From Pelargonium nanum (taxonomy: Eukaryota; Streptophyta; Magnoliopsida; Geraniales; Geraniaceae): a stretch of DNA of 32,349 bases. The stretch is from the NCBI GenBank assembly GCA_036897485.1, contig JAYMTF010000637.1, positions 1 to 32,349 on the forward strand. Reading direction: 5' to 3'. Positions within the stretch are counted from its first letter, which is position 1. Each line of letters begins with the position of its first letter. This document shows, piece by piece, positions 11,584 through 20,993 of this stretch. Under the pieces are notes generated by a model. That model was given only the letters and a program-made list of their open reading frames with translations, did not search any database and had not been told where the DNA came from. A program made the position numbers and the translations under genes.

Positions 11584-12051
11584 CAGAGACGAAGCCACAT
11601 CATTTCTTTGATTTTTCTCCATTTTCTAAGAAACCAAACAGGGGCAGAGTCAAATTCACACACATTACTCAACCAAAACGAATCAAAAGTTTCAAATTAC
11701 CTGAGACGAAAAATCGGCAACAAGGTAGATAAGCGAGGAGGTGACGCTCTTGGTGAGGATCGGACGGTTCCTGATCATTCCCAAGTACCACCCAATGAAG
11801 CCGACCCTGGTGAGAGACGAGGCGGAGGAGGAGGAGGAGGAGAAGGAGGAGGCGAAGAGTGACGGAGGAAAGAGATCATAGTCTCTGGCTTTCCGGTGGA
11901 AATGAGGGAAGCGAGAGGAGTAACCGGCGTGAGATTGGGCCTGGTTCCTGGTAACCGGAGACGTGAAGTGGCCGGAAAATTCAGCGACGCAGTGCCTCTT
12001 GTGCTGCAAGAGGCGAGAAACGGTGGCGTTTCGGAGGATGGCTCTACTCAT
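7952..12051 (-). CDS. Mpv17/PMP22 family membrane protein
   Basis: Four exons join in perfect phase: 11701-12051, 8667-8898, 8198-8322 and 7952-8032 (789 nt, 262 aa). The family (Mpv17, PXMP2, yeast Sym1) consists of four-helix channel-like proteins of the mitochondrial inner or peroxisomal membrane. The N-terminal 75 or so residues are Ser- and Arg-rich (a SSFSSSSSSASS run) and look like an organelle transit peptide. 'WYLGMIRNRPILTKSVTSSL' opens the conserved part. Then follow 'TARMAGYGLLILGPTLHFWF', 'YGPVMTVVFFSLNAALQG', 'LPTMLNGVMYWPMCDFITYK' and 'PLVSNSFSFLWTVYMTYMAG', which hold the family WP and W-x-x-Y signatures. The start at MSRAIL gives the length of the Arabidopsis homologue At4g33905 (about 260 aa from memory). 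The frame is open further upstream, so a longer N-terminus cannot be excluded. Intron 1 is 2.8 kb and repeat-laden; the others are a few hundred bases or less. Confidence 0.85.
9117..9377. mobile_element. Stowaway-type MITE in Mpv17 intron 1
   Basis: A 261 bp element begins cactttccatcccaaaatga and ends with the inverted partner, whose reverse complement is ctcattccatctcaaaatga. About 26 of the 30 outer bases match between the ends. Both ends are flanked by TA (9115-9116 and 9378-9379), the target-site duplication of Tc1/mariner elements. The ends resemble the Stowaway consensus (CTCCCTCC, then ..CAAAATAAGTGTC). The inside is AT-rich and non-coding. Being within an intron, it probably does no harm to the gene. 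Confidence 0.8.
9440..9965. repeat. Dispersed-repeat fossil in Mpv17 intron 1, possibly LTR-related
   Basis: The stretch around 9640-9700 (acaaggatatacgtgactca, then gcaacttgcctaagtccacggg) resembles a motif seen in many dispersed plant repeats ('tacgtggttcg...cctacgtccacgg'). A C/T-rich segment with several 'gcctctct' phrases follows (9770-9890). I see no protein-coding domains and no clear paired ends. It looks like an old broken fragment, and the family is uncertain. Confidence 0.35.
11552..11583. repeat. Poly(A)/poly(T) tract in Mpv17 intron 1
   Basis: A run of about 30 A residues on the plus strand lies some 120 bases inside the intron from the exon 1 donor. On the gene's strand it is poly(T), as is common in plant introns. 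It could also be the tail of a small retroposed insertion, but nothing beside it supports that. Confidence 0.6.
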
Positions 12052-13191
12052 GTCGCTCTCTGTGGGGTCGAGGCCGTTGGAGAGGTTTATGGGCAGAGGA
12101 AGAGTAGGGTTTAAGAAAAAAATGGTTTTCTTGTGACAGAGATCGTTGGTGGTGGTGGTGGGAAAATTGCCGAATTTATAGGCGCATCCTCTCGAGTATA
12201 CCATTTGTTGGTACTCGCGCTCTTCAAAATATGTTTCTTTGCTAATGACTTGATGTGTACTTGCAAAAGAAGTGGATGACCTTTCTTTGATTGGCACGAG
12301 AATGTGAAATCTTCTACGGTAGTCCGTAATACTATCTAATCATCAAATTTTCCAAACTAATTGTTATTAGATATTTTAAATTAATTACAAAATTAAAGCG
12401 AAGGTAAACGAAGAGGTCGGCGAGTGTGACACACGAGTGCATGTAAGAAAGTACGAATAGAACTTTTAAGAAAATTCATGTGAAAAATGGCCGACGTCGG
12501 GTGGGCGCATGCCCAATGAAACGAATCCTTTCCGAAACTTCTGGATGCACTACTCTACGTACACGTGTCTGCCAGCCATCAGTTTATTGCCACGTGTACT
12601 TTTTTATACGTTAATTAATACTAGGTGTTAGTTGGAGAGAACGATATCAGCTAATTTGGATGATTTGAAATGGGTGCCAAATTATTGGGAACAAGATGGA
12701 AAAGAGTATGCATGATACTTCTCTTCTACAGTTGTTTTTCATGATAATATAGAAATTGTAAGGGAAATCAATCACGTAAGTAACCAACAAATTTGTTAAA
12801 AGAAGAGAGGGAAACATGGTTTCCTTTTTCCGGAATTACTCGTGGAGACAAATTTTATGTTTTGAAGTAACCGTTGGAATGTAACATTAAAAAATATAAA
12901 TGATAACTTCAACTATAAGTTCGGTCATTACGAACATTAGCAGAAAACGGCAAATTAACTCGTACGTTCAGTTCCAGATAATGATAATTTGTATTCATGT
13001 CGAACATGTTTCAAAACAATCAGGTTAGTAGCAACGTACTAGATTTCATATAATGGATCGTCCAAACACTAACTGGCGCTCTATTAACCAGCTCGGAATC
13101 ACTTTATTTGCTCGCTTATCCACATGTAGTTGTGCTGTTATAGTCTAAATATAAGCCAGTTTCGAAAAGGAGTATCCACAAAGAGCCTCCT
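12052..13191. promoter_or_regulatory. Mpv17 promoter and LRR gene 3' flank; two G-box/ABRE motifs
   Basis: Two perfect CACGTG cores lie at 12562-12567 (acacgtgtc) and 12591-12596 (ccacgtgtac), 29 bp apart and about 520 bp upstream of the Mpv17 start codon. Paired ACGT elements of this kind typically bind bZIP/ABF or bHLH factors and often confer ABA or light response. The rest of the stretch shows no gene. Confidence 0.45.
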
Positions 13192-15114
13192 TCAGCATCC
13201 AAAGTCATACGGCACCAGTCCTTGCAGCTCTGGCCCGTTGAGCCGGTTGTTTCTAAAACTGAAACAAAGCAATCACACAAACTAGTCAGAACTAACCCAC
13301 CAATATGACCATCCAGCTTCGGATAATTAGTATCAGTGTGAACAAATATTGATCTAGCTAGCAAAGTACTTGTTGCATGATCATTTGAGTGAAAAGCAAA
13401 CAATGAAATAAAATGAAAGAGCACTGTGAGCTAAAGATGATGGAGCCCAACCTTTCCAAAGGAAAACTACTGAAAGGGCCATCCACCGGAATAGTTCCAC
13501 AGAGATCATTGTTAGAAACATCACTGAAAAAATTTGAAGTATAGTAAGAAAGCAAAAACCAATTCATACGGATAAACTCACAATTAAGTTCATTATATTA
13601 ACTTACAAAACTTTGAGGTTAGATAGGGTGGTGAGTTCCCTTGGAATTGATCCTGTTAGCTTGTTGTCATTGAGCCGACTGTTCCATCAGTTCATATTAA
13701 TACACAAATTCCATGGCAGTTGACACCTAAACTTTTTGACAAGCTAATAATATAAGATGCTTACAGAAATCTGAGTGACTTCAATTTGGCAAAAGACTTT
13801 GGTATCTCTCCTTCGAAGCGGTTGCCATACAAATCCATGCTAACAAGGTTTTTCAATTTGCCCAACTCTTGGGGAATTTTACCTCCTATACCGTTGTTGT
13901 AAAGCTCCCTGCAACCCATTCAAGAATTTGATATCAGTCACACATACAACAAATGCATAGCATAGTTGATATCAGTCACACATACAACAAATGCATAGCA
14001 TACCCTTTAGCTAATCCATAGCAGACATAAGTTAAAACTAGGAATCAAGGCACTCTAAATGTAACTTTCTTTCAGCAGTATAGACCTTAAAAATCAAAAC
14101 CAATACTCAAGTGGATTCATTGCTTCAAACAAACCTTTGATTCATGTGAGCAACCAAATCACAAAGTTATCTATAACCAAGCATTATATTTAAGGGGCAT
14201 TTTCATCTATATAATTATGTATATATAAACAGAACAACAATAACTCAATAAAACATGTTACACAAAAACAGAAGTTTATATCTCATAAATCATCTTCACA
14301 ATTAACATGATTTTTATGAAAAAACATAAAGAGGGGGAGGAGGAGGAACATTACAAGTATTGTAGATGCTGAAGCTGGGCAAGCTCTGACCCCAAAGACC
14401 CAGAAATGTTGGAATTACCCAAATCCCTGAAATCCAATTAATGAACATGGACAAAACTCAAATACAAATTAAATGGAAAAGAATCCAAAAGCAACAATAG
14501 AAACAGATACATGAAAGAAAATCAAACCCTACAAGCGAATGACATTGCTGTTTGAATCACAGGTGACATGGAACCAGGTGCAGGGATTGACCAAAGTTGG
14601 GTCCCAGCTCTGCAACACATTGGTGGGGTCATTGAGCCTGCTTCTCAGAGCATGCAGTGCATTTCCTGCAGGTTTAGGCAAAAAATCACAATAAAGAATC
14701 AAACAGGAAAAGAATCCAATCAAATTATCTGTACTTTTCACCCACTACCAAACAGAACCCAATAGTTCATCACCAATAGTCCAATTCCAATACCACCCAT
14801 GTTCAAAAATTGAAGATGAACTCAGGAGCATCTCATTTTCATCTCTTAAGAAAACAGAAATCCAAAAGAAAACCCAATACAGCTAAAATGACCAGAAACA
14901 TCAAAACACTATCTTTAGCTTTCCCCTGTTATACAAATGCATAAACCATAAGAGGGTATCAGAGATTTTAACATTGTTAACCGATTATTAGAACTAAACA
15001 AGAACCCTAAACAAAGAAATTAAAGATGGTACCTTCAGAGTTGGTGGAGAGAGCTGGGTTCAGAGAGAGGAACAACAAGGAAAGAGAGGCGCAGAGGAAG
15101 CTGAGAGGAGCCAT
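13192..15114 (-). CDS. Secreted short leucine-rich-repeat protein (CaLRR1/OsLRR1-like)
   Basis: Seven exons splice cleanly: 15033-15114, 14533-14665, 14355-14426, 13765-13908, 13607-13678, 13452-13523 and 13192-13258 (642 nt, 213 aa). Residues 1-24 or so are a signal peptide ([18 protein letters not shown]..). An LRRNT_2 cap follows ([18 protein letters not shown], then PCTWFHVTC), and then about five plant-type 24-residue LRRs, for example '[20 protein letters not shown]' and '[20 protein letters not shown]'. A '[17 protein letters not shown]' repeat and a short C-terminal cap ending DFGC close the protein. There is no transmembrane helix or kinase, so it resembles the ectodomain of SERK kinases. 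That matches the pepper CaLRR1, rice OsLRR1 and Arabidopsis At5g21090 group (about 218 aa), an apoplastic group linked to defence. Repeat exons are 72 or 144 nt and all break in the same phase. Confidence 0.92.
13928..14002. repeat. Perfect 38 bp tandem duplication in LRR gene intron 3
   Basis: The unit ttgatatcagtcacacatac followed by aacaaatgcatagcata occurs twice with a period of 38 bp (starts at 13928 and 13966). The copies are identical over 37 bp, so the duplication is recent. It sits just upstream (in gene sense) of the exon 4 acceptor at 13909-13910 without touching it. Confidence 0.9.
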
Positions 15115-16262
15115 TGGAGAAGAAGAAGAAGAAGAAGAAAGAGAAGTGATTTACGGTAGAGTTGAGCTTGAACAGAGAAGAGAAAAAAGATGGTTAAAGA
15201 AGAGAGGGAGAGAGAGTGAGAGTCAAGTCAATAGGCAATAATGCAAGTAATGTAGATTTTTGAGGTGAAAGGAGCTATAGTGTGTGAGTAGTTGAAGAGG
15301 AAAGAGGAGAGAAAGTTCAGATCACGAGTCGCGACTCAACTCTCACGCCAACGCCATTGAAGCCTCTGCATTGGTCCTGAGTTCTGACGCGTTCTCGAAT
15401 GGGAATGGTGGGTCCCCAACCCACAACTGCTTCACTTGTGTCCTCACTTTTGAATTTCTTGTAACTGAAACACCTTGGTCTTTTTTTGACTTCCCTGGGC
15501 CCACCTCATTCTATCCAACCCAGGATTGCCACGTAAACGGATTCTCTGTTTGAAATCCTTTTGAGTTTTTGTATTGGTTTTATTCAAAGTCAACATTTGC
15601 AAGTAATATGTATTGTTGGCACATGACCAGTTAGATCTTCTTTTGTTAGTCTACTCTTGGATAAATTTCATTAGAATTTCAATATTATTTTGGTTCTTCA
15701 ACTGTTTTAGTATTATGCAAGATTTTTGTCCAACTATTAGAAAATATGTTTTTAATTAAAATGACATTATTTTGGCTTTTGATGGATAAAATAATATGTA
15801 GATTATCTAATCCAACAATAAATTTAGAACAAATCTTTGCAACACTCAACAACAGTAAGACAAACAAATGTGGATGTACATATCAGGAATCAAATGCGTA
15901 ACATCTCAAAAGGGTTCCATTATCTCATGATAGGAGAAATGAGTGAATAAAACTTGGCATAGTAGACCATTAAAGAAAATAATTGTTTAGTTGCTTCACT
16001 CGTTAGTGTCAATGTCTGGAGGGTGAGCTTAGGCGCTTGCATTGACAACTTACTACAAGAATTGAGCACCAAAAGGCCATCAAATTAACCCACAACCCCA
16101 TTTATCACAAAGGCACAATTTTTATAATCCAAACAGCTTCAACATTGAAGTAACCCAAATGGGTAGTAATTGAAAATCTAACCCAGATCAAATCAAACAA
16201 TCAACAACAGAACGCAGAGGTTTGAAACAAGGAGATAAAGGCAAAGCATAAAAATAGACTAC
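15115..16262. promoter_or_regulatory. LRR gene 5' UTR and promoter region
   Basis: Directly upstream of the LRR start, the gene strand is rich in CT with a (TTC)n microsatellite (plus strand gaagaagaag, about 15118-15140). This is a common feature of plant 5' leaders. Beyond about 15300 the sequence becomes AT-rich and no gene is seen up to the SERF fragment. Confidence 0.45.
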
Positions 16263-16467
16263 CTGGATGTTCATAGGTTTTTTGTTGGCCCTTCCTGCAC
16301 AAATTTGAAACAACAAGTATTAACACATAGATCCATGAAAATCACAATAAGATAAAATTAATAAAGCAGAAAGAGAGAGATAGAGAAGTAACCTTAGAAG
16401 GTTTGTTCTTCTCCAAATTCTCTTCTCTGAGGACCATCTTAGCCTTCTGTCTGTTTCCTCCTCCCAT
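16263..16467 (-). pseudogene. Truncated SERF-type zinc-finger gene (At2g23090-like), exons 1-2 only
   Basis: Exon 1 (16393-16467) reads MGGGNRQKAKMVLREENLEK, then NKPSK, the hallmark N-terminus of the small plant 4F5/SERF proteins that normally continue into a C2H2-like zinc finger. It ends at AAG|GTTAC in phase 0. A second exon-like block (16263-16294, 32 nt, between cag| and |gtagtc) would encode E-G-P-T-K-K-P-M-N-I-Q, matching the family's 'NKKAMNIQ', but the A-run is one base short. The real frame therefore ends at TGA after EGPTKNL. The next exon (family CKVCMQTF..., then CREHAEAKHPK) is not found in the following kilobase. I read this as a broken partial copy. A short 32-residue peptide could still be made. 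It diverges from the LEA gene with about 500 bp between the starts. Confidence 0.6.
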
Positions 16468-16972
16468 GGCTGATCGGTGATCAGATAATTGGGGAGCTCA
16501 GTTCACAGGCGTGATCGTTGCTTGCCCTACATGTCATGAATCAAGTGACCAAAGAGACCGTGGCACGTAACATGTACTAAGGGTACCAAATGTACCAACA
16601 GGTCACATCAAATCCATTGCTTTAGAGCAAATATATTCCAAGCTATAGCTACACCATCAAGATCGATCAGAAAATAACCACAGCACCATCACCCCTAACC
16701 ATCTCTTTTTGCGCAAGAATTCGCATCATCTTGACAGCCATAGCTTTTGATTTTCTTCATCTCCATCTATGAATTGGTAAAAGCTTCCTTGAGCCTTCAC
16801 TTTTGCTTTCCGTTATGTCTCCACTTTTCTATGTACACACACATTCTTTTCATCATGCAAGTACAACAAGAACTGATTCTTTATTGACATCAACAACATT
16901 GGACTCTATCTATTCACTACTATTTAAAGAACACAATGTTGCTGAAGTTTTCTCCAATTCACTCACTCTTCC
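16468..16972. promoter_or_regulatory. Divergent promoter region between the SERF fragment and the LEA gene
   Basis: A TATTTAAA box at 16921-16928 lies 45 bp upstream of the LEA start codon and is the likely TATA element. No strong ABRE pair is seen; a single 'ggcacgtaac' lies near 16562-16571. Confidence 0.4.
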
Positions 16973-17327
16973 ATGGCAAGAACCGGTTCTGCAACAACAA
17001 AATTGTTGCTCCTCAGGTATGCGAAATATATCAAACTGCTACTACATGTCGCACAATAACTATTTATTTAACATATATGATTGTTGGTGTAGGAAGAGTG
17101 TTAACAAGCGCGTTGATCAACGTGCAACGAGGGAAGAGGCATCGTCGTGCTGGGTCCCACACCCGCGCACCGGAATATACTTCCCGAAGGGGCAAGAGAA
17201 GGTTATGAATGATGTTCCGGTGGGTGCAGCTTCGTTCACCCAGACCTTTTGGCTTAGAAATGAACATGGTGTTGAAAAACCAGACCACGACACTCCTCCT
17301 GACTATTACTTTCACACAAATATGTGA
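16973..17327 (+). CDS. Small late-embryogenesis-abundant protein, LEA_3 (LEA5/SAG21)-like
   Basis: Two exons, 16973-17016 and 17093-17327, give 279 nt and a 92 aa protein beginning MARTGSATTKLLLLRKSVNK. The basic, Ser/Thr- and Leu-containing N-terminus fits a mitochondrial presequence, as in other LEA_3 proteins. The core 'CWVPHPRTGIYFPKGQEK' matches the family W-x-P-x-P-x-T-G-x-Y-x-P signature. The C-terminal half, 'AASFTQTFWLRNEHGVEKPD' to YYFHTNM, is highly polar. The start is settled by phase: this ATG leaves two bases at the CTCAG|GTATG donor, which complete an Arg codon with the first base after the TGTAG| acceptor. An upstream ATG at 16936 is in another frame and would run to a stop after splicing. 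Family assignment rests on the motif, so a related uncharacterised LEA-like family remains possible. Such proteins protect organelles in drought and senescence. Confidence 0.7.
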
Positions 17328-18346
17328 TCAACCAATTATAACTATAATTATTATGATTATGATCAAATCCTATGATTAATATATAGCCTGTATTAGATAT
17401 TTGAGGTGTAAACATTTATAATTGTATGGCCTCGTAAGCTTGTGATAAAAGCTCACCTACCTATCAACTCAATGTATTTACGTATATATGCAATAATTAC
17501 TAGTCTTAAGTATATATATTTATAGAACTTTTATGTACTATTTGTCTATGCTTTTGATCTTTATAATTTCTACTATAAATTTTGCTCAGGATTATAGACC
17601 TTAAAAAACAATTACTAAACTTAGTTTATGCACAACTTAAAGGGCAAAAAGGGTGTGACGATCTTTAGTGACGCATACTCTACCCTGAGAGGACACTTTG
17701 GTGATTTGAGCTCGAATCTTTTTACTTAGAAGAGGAAGTCCGTAAAAGAATAAGAAAGATACTTATAATGTATAATTATTTTGGTATAGAAAAATACAAA
17801 AAAATTATTTTTATTAAAAGCTAGACAACGATATTTTGGTTAGGAAAACTTGTATGAATAATTATATTTCGAATTTTAATGTTACGAGTAAAGTTGAGCT
17901 TCAGAATGATTACTAACTCAAATCTATAAAGTTGTTATGGTCTAACCAAGTAAAAGTGGGCCGAGTTTTGATTAATTTAGACTTTTTCGGTTATATTATA
18001 CCAGTAGCATATGCTTCACTTCCCTACGACGCCGTAGGAACTTAGATAACTAAAACAGGTACGCGACCGTTTGGCGCGGCAAAACCGGTCGGTATATGAT
18101 GTCCGTACGACGGTTACATTTTTCACGAGTCACAACCAAAACCAACCGTTCTTCGCACGTGTCTCCATGGAACCGCGAGTTTGTTCGGGTTTCTGTAGTA
18201 TTATATTATCTGCTGCGTTTCGTCGAAGCTAACACCATCCTTCTTCGGAACCTTCCTTCTCATTGCTCTGCGATTTATCCCCTCGAAGCTGAAACTGAAA
18301 ATAATTTCGGAGAAAAGGAGCGGTGCGACGGTTTTCGCGGCGGTGC
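17328..18346. other. Intergenic and RHY1A promoter/5' leader
   Basis: The first 600 bases are AT-rich with no gene seen. From about 18000 the base composition rises in GC towards the RING gene. A G-box (gcacgtgtc, core 18156-18161) sits about 190 bp upstream of its start codon. An in-frame ATG at 18323 precedes the chosen start. Confidence 0.4.
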
Positions 18347-20993
18347 ATGACGAGCGCGTCGGAGCTATTCCACAACAGGAGGCCTCGGTTGGGCCGGAAC
18401 AATCACGCCTTTGATTTAGGGTTTGATTCTTCGCCGGAGAGATTTATTCACTACAGTTTCAGTCGCCGGCACCACCGCCGTGATTTGGACGGATGCGATC
18501 TCTCCCGCCGATCGCAACACCTTCGCCATGCCTGTAACCGTCTTCCCTATTCTGTAAGCCAACGTTTAATTTATTATATTTTTCTCATTGAGAACTGAGA
18601 TTCTGCTTGTTTCGTTGGTTGGAAATTGGAAAATAAGTAAAGACGATTCTCGAGTCTCATGTGTTTATGTTTATGTTTCTGGTTTTCTCTATTCTAAGAA
18701 AATTGAAATCTAGCTTGAGAAGGGATAGGTTTCGGTTAGAAATCTTAGTTAATAGCATATTATTAGCCACATTGGAAACAATTGGGGATTTGTTTTGGGA
18801 ATGCTGATACCTTCTATATAAATGTGGTGCATTCTATTGTGAATTGTGAGGTGAAAATGTGATTTTTATAGAGCAATGATGGATTTGCTATTCAATAGGA
18901 CGGGCATTGAAAATTCTTATAAGCTAATGTCTATACGGTTTGGTGATGAACTTGGTGGCTTATGCGTCGTGTAAGTGGTGTTTGATATTTGATACAAGCA
19001 ACAAAGCTTTCCGTGTGCATCATGTAACTACTAGGCCAAAAAGTTTATGATCAATCTATGGAAAAGTGGAATAAAGGGGATTTGCCAAACACCCATTTAT
19101 TCACATTACACATCCATCTACCAAACTATCTTTCTTGGGCCACCTATCTTGCAGTAGACTGACTTTCCTATGAACCTAGCCTTTACTATTAATTTATAGT
19201 TTGGATAATGCCTAAACCCTTTATTAGTAGTTGATCCATCACTGTAAAACCTCCATAGCACACATCAAAACAAAGTGTTTTGGCTATTGCTTGTCATCCA
19301 ATAAATTGCACAATTATGATTTCTTATCTTTTTGTGGACATGGGCTTATGATTTTGATGAACCTACAATGGACTTAGCTTAAAATTTATTGCGTGGTGGC
19401 TGTTATGCTTACCGGATCATCAATAGCTGGTTACTCTGGTTTTTCTAAGTTCTTAAACTTTCACTACCCTGAATTCAGGCATAACACTCTAGGCATGGTA
19501 AACTGCAATGTAGGTCATTGTTTATAGATTCCAACTTCGGGATATCATAGAACCTACCTCATAATCTCATCCCTAGCATCACATTTAATGTGTTCATGAA
19601 TAATTCCTTAGGAGTTTTATATCATGCCAATAGTTAAAGCTTTCTTTCATTTCTTTTAAAGACAGAGCATGAGTAGAAGCTACCTCAGGGGTTGTCACAT
19701 TTTCCACCTTGACACCCAATACTTGAAAGTTGAAAATCAACTATTGTCTCCAGATTCAAATCGTTATAAATTTAGGTTTCCTAAGAAGTAGCATGTGGTG
19801 AAAGAAATGGCGTAGTTAATATTGTAAATACACAAAACAACGGTAGCATGATTAGGATGACTCAACTGATAAGTGAAAGATCTAATGGATTCGTCTTTGG
19901 TTAGCTTACATACTTTAAGCAGTTGTTTGAAGGGTTTTTTATTATATGACTAGAGGAGGGGGTAGGGGGTGTTAAGAGGTTCTAGAGGTATCTAAAAGGT
20001 AACGTCGAGGACTTTTGTGGTTTTATAAATTGAACAGTTCTCTTATCAGCGTAGGCTTTAGAGCCTGTGCATCATCAAAAGTTCGCTTTTGGTGCCTGAT
20101 GTACAAGCTATTTGTCGATGTTATGAATTGATGAATGGTTGGATAAAATTGAATCTTTTCTTAACTATATGCCATATTCTCAGGAGCGAGAATCAGCTCG
20201 ACTTAGTGAAGGAACGAGCCACTCTGGTTCAAGCAACAGTACCAATCCAGAGACTTTACTGAATGTGGCTAGATTTACTGGGAATGACAGGCTTCCAGGA
20301 GCTGTGCTACTTGCAAGGGAAAGACTTCTTCAAAGGTTGAGGGGTGTGTCTCTATCTGATAACAGGTGGGTTGCATAAGTGCTCCGATCATAGCTGACAG
20401 TATTATTGGCACAAAGATATTCTATACATAATGTAGTTATTGGCACATTCATTCACACTCATGATGCAAAACTTAGCCTTTCATTCAGTTGATTTTTTCT
20501 TTATGAAATACAATTGAATTTGATTCACTGGCTTTATTTGCTTGTGTTTAGGCGAAGTAGATTATCATCAGATGTCCATCGTACTAGAACTATGATTAGC
20601 AATAGTCTCAGGGCCATCGACGCTGAGGATTTAGAGACTGAAATTTCAGCAGGGCTGTCAATGGAAAGCACATTCTTGGAGGAAGTGACCTCTCAAGTGG
20701 AACATCTGCACCTTCAGTGGTTGCAACAGAGCAAGAAGAAACCGCCTGGTCTAACTCAGGATGCTCTTGACTGTTTGCACCTAGAAGTTTTCAGAAGCAC
20801 GGAAAAGGGTGTTGAAATGGAAGCTTCAAGTGCATTGCGGGACTGCGGTATATGTCTGGAGAGTTTCATGGACGGAGACAAACTGATCTGCTTGCCATGC
20901 GAACACAGATTCCACTTTGCGTGCTTGGAACCCTGGGTTCGGTCTTGCGGGAACTGCCCATACTGTCGAAGGGGTATAGCTAGGCATAACTAG
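18347..20993 (+). CDS. RHY1A: RING-H2 E3 ubiquitin ligase, RHY1A-like
   Basis: Three exons, 18347-18553, 20184-20365 and 20552-20993, join in phase (831 nt, 276 aa). The N-terminus MTSASELFHNRRPRLGRNNH matches Arabidopsis RHY1A (recalled start MTSASELFSTRRSRPGR), which decides the start over the in-frame ATG eight codons upstream. A His/Arg-rich segment follows (SRRHHRRDLDGCD), then the conserved 'RLPGAVLLARERLLQRLRGV' block in exon 2. The C-terminal RING-H2 spans residues 228-268: CGIC, 14 residues, C-E-H-x2-H-x2-C, 10 residues, CPYC. All eight C3H2C3 ligands and the Pro-Trp (LEPW) used for E2 contact are present. It should transfer ubiquitin from an E2 to unknown substrates. There is no membrane segment. 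Intron 1 is 1.6 kb; intron 2 is 186 bp. Confidence 0.87.

Noticed and set aside
11470-11862. 130-codon plus-strand frame with poly-Lys and poly-Gly
   Set aside because: It is made from the poly(A) tract and the antisense of the Mpv17 poly-Ser region.
17640-17760. tRNA-like 'gctcgaatc' B-box phrase
   Set aside because: No acceptable A-box at the right distance and no cloverleaf; neither a tRNA nor a clear SINE.
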